Below, piece by piece: positions 37,301-49,300 of a stretch of 64,000 nucleotides of DNA. Position 1 is the stretch's first letter. Every line of letters begins with the position of its first letter. Source of the DNA: Eutrigla gurnardus (Eukaryota; Chordata; Actinopteri; Perciformes; Triglidae); the NCBI GenBank assembly GCA_963514095.1, contig OY741268.1:1402001-1466000 (forward strand). The letters are read 5' to 3'. The notes under the pieces are model-generated. The model was not told the DNA's origin and ran no database searches. It saw only the letters and a program-made list of their open reading frames with translations. Both the position numbers and the translations under genes were made by a program.

Positions 37301-40300
37301 TGGGAGTATCACACCTTATTTCCACACTGTTGTTATTGTAAAAGATATTGAGACAGAAAGTCGTTCCTCCTCTGAGCAGCAATGGAGGTCGTCACAGAGC
37401 CGCAACTGAGGAGACACAACCTCACTGTGAATGGGTTGAGCCGTAGACGTTTGGGATTTTAGATTTATTTAAATACAGGTGAAACTAACAACTAAGTCTG
37501 AACTGAGGGAGGCCACAAGGGCAAAAACAGTCTTAAAAAAAAAAAAAAAAAAGAACAAGATAATCTAACAAAAACAGAATTTACAAACAACGAATCCAAG
37601 ATCACAGGCAGGACAGGCAAGACAGGCAGGAGAGCTCAGGTAGTGGGTAGACGAACGTGCAAAGTCTAAGAGGAAACACACAGGGCCCTAGTTTCGTGGC
37701 GCAGCGCAGGGCGGCGCAGGGTGGCGCAGCCGGCGCAATGCAAGTTTCGACCCGCGCAGCCTTGCGCACCGTCAGTTTGGTGGATCGCCTGCGCCAAGAT
37801 GGGTGTGGCGGCGCAGCAGGGGGAGGCGTCACAGATTCAGCTTGGCGTAGCGGAAGTTTGGTGGCAAAAAGCCTCGCCGAGACTGCGCTGAAAGCTCGCC
37901 AGCTCCAACCTGGTCTACTTTCGGCGCAAGGCGTAAATAAAGTCCATTCATTCAATGCGAATCACAGCTGGCGGAGTGGAAGTTTGGCTGACTGCGCACA
38001 GTGCGCACACGTCACCGAGACCTCACAGGCAGGTTTCCACAGTTCCAGGCACATTTAAATGCAATAAATAATCACAACAAACACTATTTAATGCAACTAA
38101 TTGAATCAACATGTGAATTTATATCTATATAGATTGTCCCGTCACATCTGACGTCAGATCAAAGGCGGATGGCACGCGTAACGGAAACTCAGCCTCTCGG
38201 ACCAAAACATCTCCCTCTCTCTCTCCTGTTTTTTATAATATCGGCATTGTTATTATTATGATACGCGCGCACAGCGCGTGATGCGTGTGGTGGGAGCGGC
38301 GGCGCTGCTTCTGTCATCGGGTTGTCATGTGACGGAACTTGCACTGAACCTCCCCTAACGCATTAAAGGAGAGGAGAGGAGCTCATTTGATTGGTGAAGA
38401 TCTGAATCGGCTGTATTAATCCCAGTCCACGCCTCGTCTCCTCCTCGTCTCCTCCTCGTCTCCTACTCACGCCTTCTTCTCCTCCCTCTTTCCCACTTGC
38501 GCCGGTGGGCGAGACGGGAGGTGTGCCTGCGCGAGCCTGCGCGGTGCACGAAACTTGCAAAGTCCAGGCGGACACACCCCGTCGGCGCGCGCAGGTGCGC
38601 TGAAAGCTGACTGCGCCTGGTCTACGAAACTAGGGCCCACAGACTAAATACACCAGGGCTGATTTTCAGGGCTTTCAAGGGCTACATTTTTTCTGAAGAA
38701 AGGAAGGAAGCTGCTTTGTATCTTGTTGGTAAGTCTGAAACTAATTGCAGATACCGGGATTAGGCATTCGGTGAGTAGAGCTAGTTGTAATATTTAGTCT
38801 TGTCTAGATAGCTTGTTGTTTAAATTCTTGTGAAGCTGTTATACTGAGTGGGCAATTACCTAGTTTCAGCTATCTCAGCTGTAGACAATAGACTTGATTG
38901 GAGGGAGGAGCTTACCCTGCATATAAGGAGCAGCCAGTGAAACTTCTGTTCAACTACATTTTGTCTGAAGAAAGGAAGGAAGCTGCTTTGTATCTTGTTG
39001 GTAAGTCAGAAACGAATTGAAGATACTGGGTTTAGGCATACTGTGAGTAGAGCTAGTTGTAACATTTAGTCTTGGCTAGATAGCTTGTTGTTTAAATTCT
39101 TGTGAAGCTGTTCATACTGAGGGCAATTACCTAGTTTCAGCCAGCTCAGCTGTAGTCAATAGACTTGATTGGAGGGAGGGGCTTACCCTGCATGAGGTAA
39201 ACCAAGCACTTAAGAGACAGCGTCAGCTGCAGCGACCAATGGAACCAGTATTGGAAGAGCCAGGAAAAAGGGAGACATTTATATAAATTACAAGGAGTAG
39301 TAGGAGAGATGGGATGTTATGGAGACAATAGAACAGAACAGGTAATAATGAGCAGATTAAGAATAGGACATACTAAACTGAACAGCACACTTAATATAAT
39401 AGGGAAGCATGCAAATGGTCTGTGTAATTGTGGGGAGAGGGAAACAGTAGAACATGTGGTGATAGCATGTCCTGGATATGAAAGGGAGAGGGAGATGATG
39501 ACTAGAGGGTTGCGGAAGGTAGGAGTGGGGGAAATAAATTTGAACAGTATTATAGAATGTGGAAAATCGAGGGAAGGGAGGAGAATCATCTTGAGATACC
39601 TAGTATCAACTGGATTAATTAAAAGGATGTAGAAGAAGAGGAACGGGAGAAGTAAAGTCCAGCAGATGGCGGTGCCGACTGCCATTAAACTCCAAAGAAG
39701 AAGAAGAAGAAGAAGTCAGCTGCAGCGTCAGGACAGCCGAATGAAGACAGTAGAACAAAGACAAGGGAGTCTATCTATGGGAGTCTGTGGGAAGACTGTC
39801 GACAAAGACAAGGAAGTCATCTATGGGAGTCTGTGGGAAGACTGTCGAACAAAGACAAGGGAGTCGATCCGGGGAGTCTGTGGGAAGACTGTTGAACAAA
39901 GACAAGGGAGTCTATCTGTGGGAAGACTGTCCAACAAAGACAAGGGAGTCTATCTGTGGGAGTCCACTTAGGAAGTCATAACAACTCAACCACCACCCAT
40001 CGCAGCCATGTGTCCTATCCCAGTCAGGACATCAAACCGGAGGCTTCTCCAGAGGTTTCTCCCCTCGACCCATCTAATCTCTGCTACCCATCATTTTCAG
40101 GGCTCCAGACTAACTTTATGCATTGGTAGCACTGGTGCGCCTAACTTTTTTTTTTAGGTGCACCAGCACAAAATTTAGGTGCACCCACATTTTTCATTGC
40201 GTCGCCTTTAACGCCAAAAAGTCACCTTTTTATCGCTCTCCTCCTACATAATGACACCCCCTTATGGCCTAGGTTAACTGCAGCACCATCAGCACCCAGA

Positions 40301-43300
40301 GCAACCGTTTTCTCCAGCCAATCTGAACACTGATGCCCAAGCGCAGCAAATGCTTGCTTTGTGGCAGCATAAATTCCTCAAGAATAAAAAGATCATACAG
40401 GTCACTAACCTATAGATTGCAAATGGAAAACTGTTTATGTGATCTTAGCCTAGCCTACTTATATTTTACTTAGGTTATTCATTTTTAATAATAATATTAG
40501 GAATAGGCTACTATACAATTTCCTATTCATGATCTCTCATGCTGTAATGTGGGCCTTCAAACACTGTGCGTGTCCATGCTCCACCTCGACATGTCCAATT
40601 AACATGTTGACCGGCCTCCCTTTCCACAAAATGCGGCAGTAGACAATAACGCACTCCTTCGTAGAGACGTCTGTGTCGCCGTCATGAATGACGTGTACAT
40701 GGCATTTCCAACCACCGCAGCTGTTTTGTCCTTCAGTGTGTCTGCATTTTTTTCATCAGAATCATTTCTGACTTAAATTTAGTGAACGGCAACTCCTCCT
40801 TTGCAATATTATATATTTAATTTTATAATCATTTCAGATTCCTCAGAGGACCTGATTGATACAGCCTGACGCTGAAATGCAGCTGGGAGAGCTTTATTAA
40901 CACACTTATCACGGCATGTAGTATGCTTTTTGGACATATTGCGCTTTTTCAACGTCTCGATGCGAAATGTTGTTGACTCCTCCACAAACGCACTATTACC
41001 GGCCAAATTCTGACCGCACTCCCGACAATAAATGCAGTGCATTGAGTCCCTTTCTTTATCGTACATCAGCCAGGGAAATTGCTTCAACCAGTCCTGTCTG
41101 AAGGCATATTTTTGGGCTTTTTAATTAGTCTCGGGGAGAGGCTTTCTGCCTCTCTTCACTTTCAAAGAAAATCGAAGCGCTCAGCACTCATTGTCGAATC
41201 GCTCAGGAGTACCTGCTCAGCTCGCTCGCATTTTTTGAACTGACACAATTTACAGCAGTGAAAAGGACCACAGCCAATCAGAGGCAAGGACCCGCCCGAG
41301 CTCTGTCTCTTATTTGTTTAGACCACGATGCCATCAGGAGAACACAAAGAGATGCTGCGCTTATGATTTTTTTTTTCACCTGAGCAGCGTTAGGTGCACC
41401 AGTGCGACCTACAATTTTTTTCAGTCGCACTCATAAAAATTTTGGTCGCATATGCGTTCAAAATGGTCGCACTCTGGAGCCCTGATTCTCCACCAGTATG
41501 GAACTTGAAATACTAGGGGGGCTATGGAACTGCCAGTCTGCAGTCAAGAAGGCGGACACCATTTCAGCGTATGCCTCCCTGCAGACTCACCACTTCCTGG
41601 CCCTTACAGAGACCTGGATCACCTCAGAAAACACTGCCACTCCAGCTGCCCTCTCAACTGCCTACTCATTTTCACACTCCCTAAGACCAACAGGTCGAGG
41701 AGGAGGAACTGGACCTCTTATCTTACACAGGTGGTCCTACCAGGTGCTTCCCCTGGACCACCTACCCCTATCTGCACTTGAATTCTATGCCAACCCACAC
41801 TAGACACTGCTGACATCCAAAACTACAGACCTGTATCTCTTCTTTCATTCCTCTCTAAAACCCTGGAACGTGCCACCTACAAACACCTGACATCCTATCT
41901 CTCACAGAACAACCTCCTTGACCCTAATCAATCAGGTTTCAGGACTGCTCACTCCACTGAGACGGCCCTCCTCACAGTGACTGAGTGCCCGTGAGACGCC
42001 AGAGCCTCATCCAACTCCTCCGTTCTCATTCTCCTCGACCTATCTGCTGTATTCGGCACAGTCAACCACCAAATCCTCCTCTCCACCCTGGCTGAACTTG
42101 GCATCACTGACTCTGCTCTAACCTGGTTCACATCATACCTGACAAATTGCACCTTTCAGGTCACCTGGAATGGCTCTATGTCCAAACCCTGCTCTCTGGA
42201 AACGGGTGTCCCTCAAGGCTCAGTACTGGGGCTGCTTCTGTTCTCATGATACACTGGATCACTAGGCGCTGTAATCATATCACATTGATTCTCCTACCAT
42301 TGTTACGTAGATAACACCCAGCTATTCCTCTCTTTTCCCCCAACCTCCGACACTCACATTGCAACTTGCATCTCGGAATGTCTGGCAGACATCTCCGCCT
42401 GGACAACTGTGCATCACCTCAAGCTTAACCTGCATAAAACCGAACTCCTCTTCATTCCGGGGAAAGACTGCCCTCGCATGGACCTGTCGGTCACTGTCAA
42501 GGACATCACAGTATTGCCTTTGTCAATTGCCAGGAACCTGGGTGTAATCCTCGATGACCAACTATCCTGCACCCCCAACATCACTGCTATGGCCCGATCC
42601 TGCAGATTTTCCCTCTACAATATCCGCAGGATTCGGACTTTTGTCACAAAGGATGCAACACAACTCCCGCCTTGACTACTGCAACTCTCTCCTGGCTGGA
42701 CTCCCGGCCTCCGCGACTAAACCATTGCAGCGTATCCAGAACGCTGCAGCACGCCTTGACTTCAATCTACCCAAATTCTCCCATGTGACCCCCCTCCTCC
42801 GTGACCTCCACTGGCTCCCCGTTGCAGCACGCATCCAATTCAAGACGATGGCACTGGCCTTCAAGGCCATCAATGGAACGGCACCCATCTGCCTTCAAAC
42901 ACTGGTCAAACCACAAGCCCCGACGCGAGCACTTCGCTCCTCTACTTCAGCTGGCCGGCTGGTACCCCCATCGCTGAAATCAAACAAACGTCGCTCAGCA
43001 AAGTCCAGACTCTTCTCTGTTCTGGCGCCTCAGTGGTGAAACGAACTCCCGACCAATGTCAGGACAGCAGAGTGTTTCACTCGTGTTGTCATGACTGTGG
43101 GTTTTGTAGTGTTGGTTTCCTGTTTTATTGTGAAGTCCTTCTGTCTTGTCTTGTCACGTGCTTTACTTCCTGTCTTGGTTTCCCTCCTTTTTGCTGTCTC
43201 CCAGCTGTGTCTCATTGTCTCGTCAGCCTTGCCTCTTGTTCTCCCCACTCATCATAGCCTGCCCTTGTGTTTCCATACCTGTCTGTCGTTGAACCTAATC

Positions 43301-46300
43301 AACCCTTGTGTCTGTGTGTTTCCTTTCTGTCTTTGCTTGGTTGTCTGTTTATCCCTGATGTGTGTCCACCACCTGATCTGTCCTGCCTATGCCCTGGGGC
43401 CTGTACTACGAAGCAGGATTTGGGCTTAGCGAGGTAACTTAAGCGTTAACTCTGGGTTTTCCGTCCTACGACGCTGGTTCACGTCTTACCGGGGTGGATC
43501 ACCATGGTTACTTACACTGCAGAGTAGGGCTGGGCGATATGACCTCAAATCAATATCACGATATATTGAGGAACTCACCTCGATAACAATAAATGAACGA
43601 TAAGTAACCCCCCCCCCCCCCCCCCCCCCCCGCGCCTAAAAAAATGCCAATTTAAAGGACTGTAAAACTACACTGTAGTTAAGATTTATATTATTTATTT
43701 GGTAGTATAAAATAACAAAGTATTAAAAATACAGTCTCTATAAACAAATTCAAAATATGGAGTTGTCAAGTAATCAGGTTCTCTATAACGGGAGAAACAA
43801 GTTTACATTTCACATTTTTCTGATCGACATCGTCCTCGCTGAACCCAAAATGTTGCCAAACAATCGATGACGCATTTCTTTTGGGAACGAGGTGCTCTTC
43901 CTCCTCGACCAGATTTATTTCGGCTGCCGCGGCAGCAGCCGCTTCATCGTTTAAACCGGCGGGCTCCATTTTCGTCTCAAGGTGCGTGTCCACAGGGGCG
44001 ATTTTAAACGCGTGTGGACGCGCCGCTTCCCAGTATTGCACGCTTGGTGGGCTGCCACTAGAGGATGATTGACAGGCGCTCTCCTTTAAACAACACATTT
44101 TTGCGAGCGTTCGCGAGCGTTCCCGAGGCGGCGAGTCGAGCCCGGCGCCTCTGATTAGCATAAAGTAGATTCGACTTCAACTTTAGGCAAATGAGGAGCG
44201 GCCAACTCGCGCGCCGTCTCTCGACATTCGCCGCGACGCTACCAGAATGCATTGCACAGCTTTTCACATAGACAATGAATGGGACGCGGGGAAACACCGC
44301 TGCCTGTGGACACGCACCTTCACCCACACTTTCCCTTCTTGATACAGACTGGATGGGGTGGAGTCACGTGACTGCACGCGCTGTATACGTAGTACAGTAC
44401 AGCCGAGCGTCTTAAAGGGACATGAACATACTGGTAGCCTACCTACACACACAGCCAAACAAGAAAAAAAGTTTTTTTTAAAACCGAATATACCTACATG
44501 GGCAAAATGACGTCGGTTGTCGTCGTAAATTTCGGTATCGGTACATTTTCGGTGTATCGCCCACCCCTACTGCAGAGCTAACCTGCTCCGGAGCAGGTCA
44601 TGTTCCTGATAAGAGATCAACATGGAGAAAAACACCGCCTACTGACCAATCAGCTCTCTTGGTGTGCGGATTAAAAAAAAAAGAAGCTCTGTGGAACGTG
44701 GATCGGGTCTCTTAGGAGAACTTGAGTGGCTGGAAAATGTAGTATTGTGGCTGACTGCGAGTGTTCTGCCTCCGGGTGTTCTGTAACCAAGGACGAAATT
44801 TTGATTTCAGAGGTGGGGGGGACACAAGTATTTTTAATAAAAATCTAACTCTTTCAATTCACTGTGTTTTCTAGTAGTTCTTCTAGTTTTCTATTGCTAA
44901 TTTTAAGTTTACTGTTCCCTTTTTGGTTTGACTGGTTGTAAAGCATGTAGCACAACATTATCACCCAGTGATGTTGCTAGGTACGCGTCCTGCGTCCCTG
45001 ACGCATTAAAATCTGAAAGGACGCACTAAACTCACTATCCATGCGTCCCGGGGACGCACCTCATTTTTCCCATGAAAAACGATACATTGTGAACATTAAA
45101 CAACTCGTGTTTAATCACAGTAACTGGCAAAAGAAACCTTGTTGTTAGCAGACTGGACAGCGCTGTTTCAACCCTCTGCGCATCCACTCGGCGCAGATGT
45201 GATCCCCTGTACAAAGTATCGCGACATGCTAATTTAGCCGCTATCAAAACAACTAGCCTGTCACCGCTGATTTAATTTCAACAATTAAAAATATGAACTT
45301 CATAGTAAATAAACCCACGTTTCCACTGCTCGATGCTGTGCTCATTCGTGTACACCAAAAACATATCTGCATCATTTCATTTTTCTCAAAAGACTTTCCA
45401 CTGTGTTAGTTATGTTTCATTTTTGAGCTAATCAGGGATGTGATTCTTCCGGATAAATCCGGAAATCCGGCTTTTCGGCAAGGCACGGGTCATAATGACC
45501 GCTCACGCTGTCAACGGTTTTTGTGCCTCTGATTCATGTCTTCGTGTCACTCCGCAAGTAGTGCGCGTTGTCGCGGTGGAACTTCATTCAAAGCAGAGCA
45601 AACCAAAGTCTCCGCTGTGCTTCCCGACCACGGTCTAGAAGCTGAAGCAGGAGCGGTTAACTATGGAAATGAGGAGAACATGACTCGCCCTGCCTCGTCG
45701 GCATGCAAACAGTAATCAGGAGTAAATGCTAAACGTCAGTGATAGACTCGGGTGCTGAGCTCTCACCCAGCGCGTGTGGCCAAGCTTTCTCCCCCTTCTC
45801 CACCTCACATGAGATGGGGAGAGAAGTCCCCCCCTCCCAGGTGAGCTGCTTCTCCAAAATAAACCAATAGCGAAGCCCGTTAGAGGGCGTAGCACGTACG
45901 AAATAGAATCTATTTAGAGTACAAATTAATAAGAGTAATTATTGTAATGTAAACATTATCAAATTTGATCTTTTTTTTCTGCTTGCTGAGCCTGAACATT
46001 GATTACCATCTCCCAAAATGCAGTGGAAGACTGTAATAATAATAGATAATAAATAAACTACTATTAGGTGATTTCTGTCATCTTGTTTTGTCTTGTACAG
46101 GCTTTAGGGATGAGCTGGTCTTTTGTGCAATTTCTATATGCCTATTGTCTTTAACCTGCTGATACAATGCATTGGTAAATAATAAATATTTAAGTTAAAC
46201 AAATCTTACAATTTTCTAGTAGTCCAGATTGATGCATTTAATTGTTAAAATTGACAACATTTTCTTCCAGGGGACCCCCCCTAGTTGTACCCAGTTTTCT

Positions 46301-49300
46301 CATTAATGTAATGTTCTACATTATTTTCCTGCTTTTTTATTCTTTGCCGATCACATCCCTGGCTAATACAGTAGCTAAATACACTAAAAGTTTCACAGTG
46401 ATTGACTCAGTTCATTTGATTTAGTTGATGTTCAGATGAGAAGATTTTGGTGACAATTCATTTATTGACTCTGTCATGGTGATGAAAATGTTTTGTTCAT
46501 TTGTTAAAATCAGCACTTTTATTGAAATTTTATTTTGGTACTACAGACCATAGAGACACCATTTTGTTTTGATTTGAATTTTAGTAATTTATTTTGGTGC
46601 TATTTATGTTGCTACAAAAATGCTGTTTGATTTGAATGTCATATGTCATGCCACTGTGACAGTTGTTTTGCAATAAACTTTTCAGATTTGGAATTTTATT
46701 TGTTTAATTTCAGATACATTTTGAACATACATGTTCAATGAATATATCCGTTTATTATAACCATATCATACCACCATCAAAGGAGTTTAACACTCAATAA
46801 AATTTAAGAAATAGAATAATATAAGAAAGAATTCCTTTTTTTTTAACTGGGGAGTCGGGACCCATTGAATTTCCCAGGGACCCACTCAACTCACCACCTG
46901 TGGGTCCCGGGGACTCATTACATTGAAAACCTATCAACATCACTGATCACCCAATTCTAATCCAAAAGTAATAACAACAATAATAATACATTTTATTTAT
47001 CAGATTATTGAGAGCTTTGTAAATGATGAGGAGAATCTTGAAGTGGATATGCTGCTTTATTGGGAGCCAGTGAAAGTGTTGCAGGATGGGTGTAACGCAT
47101 TTCTTTGAGTAATTTACACTTTGACTTCTAAAGAAGTCTCTTATGTCCACTTTTTTTTTTTTAGACATCCTCGCTGCGTCTAATGACCAAACACACGCAC
47201 GCACGCACGCACGCACGCACGCACATGGACTCTGATAATACAATCCTTCTAGCTGACGTGAACCAGGCAGAACAAACTCCCAACTTAGAGTAGTGGACTC
47301 CTGACCGCAGACTCGCAGTCGGTGTGCAAGCAAGATGGAGTGACAGCGGGGACGGCCAATCACACAAGAAACGGCAGAGCCAATCGAGGAGCTTGTGGGC
47401 GGTCTAAACTAAGGGAAACAGGCTTCTATGGCAAGCCGTTTTAAAATTTAATCGAACCACACTCCTATCTGTAATTATATTTTAGATATCCATAATAGCA
47501 TTTCTCCTAGTCAAAATGTAATTATCCACAATGGCATTCTTCCTAGGACAAATGACGTCACTTTTGCCATTCATGTGTATTGGGCTTTCAATTTCAGATA
47601 TCCACAATAACATTCTGGATATCTAGAATGAACATTCTGGATATCTGCAATTGAATTCTTACTAGGAAAAACTCCCATTTCAGATATCTTCAATCCAATT
47701 GTTACTAGTCAGAATTTTCATTTCAGATAATGGCGTCCTGTCTACCTGTCAACAGATATCAACAATACATTTGTGGATATCTGCAATTGTATTGTTCCTA
47801 GTCATAATTCTAATTGTAGATATCTGAAATTACATTTCTACTAGTCATAATGCGAATTGTGAATATCCATAATGACATTTCTACTAGTCACAATGTATTT
47901 TGGATATTCAAAATTACATTCTGGATATCTGGAATAGCTTTTCATTTTGGATATCTGAAATGAAAATTGTGGATAGGAAGAATGTCATTGTGGATATCTG
48001 AAATGTTCTTTTTGACTAGGAAGAATTGAATTACAGATATCTGCAATACATATCCAGTCTAGCTATTAAATGTTAAAACGGCTTGCCATAGGCTTCAGTT
48101 TGAGCGGCCGTTTACCGCTTGGTCCTAGTGCTTGACGCGTCTCTGTTTACTATAGCGTAACATTGTGTTTGGACCGTAAAAAGTGCAGGGGACATGTCCC
48201 CTGTGTCCCCTCCCCAAATTACGTCCGTGTCTGTATCCAAGTGTTCTGAATCCAATTGTTGTCCTGCATCGACATCTGTGCATATTGTATCCTGTGATAT
48301 TCTTTTCATCCATATCTTATTTTTGGAAATTGGTATTAAGCATAGATGGGATCGTGTTCCACTGATCGTTTTGGCTGAGGCGTAACGTCTCTCCAATTCG
48401 TACGTTTCCTCGTGTTTCTTATCTTATATCTTTTGCACTAACAAAGAAGAATGTAATGTTCTTAATGTTTTCTTTTGCCCATTGAAACATCTCCATTGGT
48501 GTCAGAATATGGTTTGCATCAGTGGCCTGCAGACTAATAAGGGATAAGGGGTTAATCTTTAATTTTCAGGAAATTAATGGCCAGCAGTCTTAATATTTAA
48601 TAGTTTGCCATGACTGAGCATAATACTAATAAGTTATTTCCACTATTTTCATGCTTCATCATCACTAAATTCTCCCTGATCTACATTCCAAAAAAAAGTC
48701 CAAAATGGTGCATTTTGAAGAATAAAATTCATATGATGGAGCTTCATAGTCAAAGGTTTTATTTCATCAAAAGAAAGAACAAATATGTATCTTTATCTGG
48801 TATAAATCCGATTAGGATCATCAAGTGCCCACATGGTCATTTCGGGGTCCAAATATGGGGTTCCAAAAGAGTCACCTCTGCCCAAAAGGGTTTTTGGACC
48901 CCCATAAAACCCCCACCAGCGGTATCATACACTTCAAATTCATTTTGGCAAGTGCAAAGTTCCCAAATATAAGAAAATAATCCTGTTTAGAATAAATATA
49001 ACACCGTGTAAGGAATGTTGATTCTGCCTTCAGAATTGTGTAGTACAAACTACAATGAACTAACAGACCAATTTTCAGGAAGTCTTCTATCACTATTAGA
49101 ACAGAAGTTATGACCCTCCAAAAATGCCAACAAATGAAATGCAAAATTCCAATGTGTCGAAAAGGGGCGTGGCACTTGAAATTCGAATGGACGCCACGGG
49201 CAAACCGTTTGAGATATTGACCTACAACTTCAGATTCCCTTGTTTGGTGACATAAGGCATATTATCACCGCTTTTCAGCAAAATCTGAGAGGTACCATGT

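Larger units (their letters stand above)
38660..43069 (+). mobile_element. L2-clade LINE, copy 3, with two nested insertions
   Basis: 5' region has two ~300-bp tandem monomers (38672-38965 and 38966-39220, both starting 'aaggaaggaagctgctttgt'). A 50-bp minisatellite follows at 39745-39970, then the conserved start 'catcgcagccatgtgtccta' at 40003. Endonuclease 41498-41800, deletion, RT 41800-43069, cut off before the 3' end. Nested: LINE 39235-39714 and hAT 40098-41484. Confidence 0.85.
43397..44770. mobile_element. Harbinger-like element, partial (GGGCCTGTACTACGAA family)
   Basis: Left end GGGCCTGTACTACGAAGC is the same as at 53759. After a nested hAT (43525-44569) it continues with 'cagctctcttggtg' and 'ggtctcttaggagaac', parallel to 53776-53850, then diverges. 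Right end lost. Confidence 0.75.
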
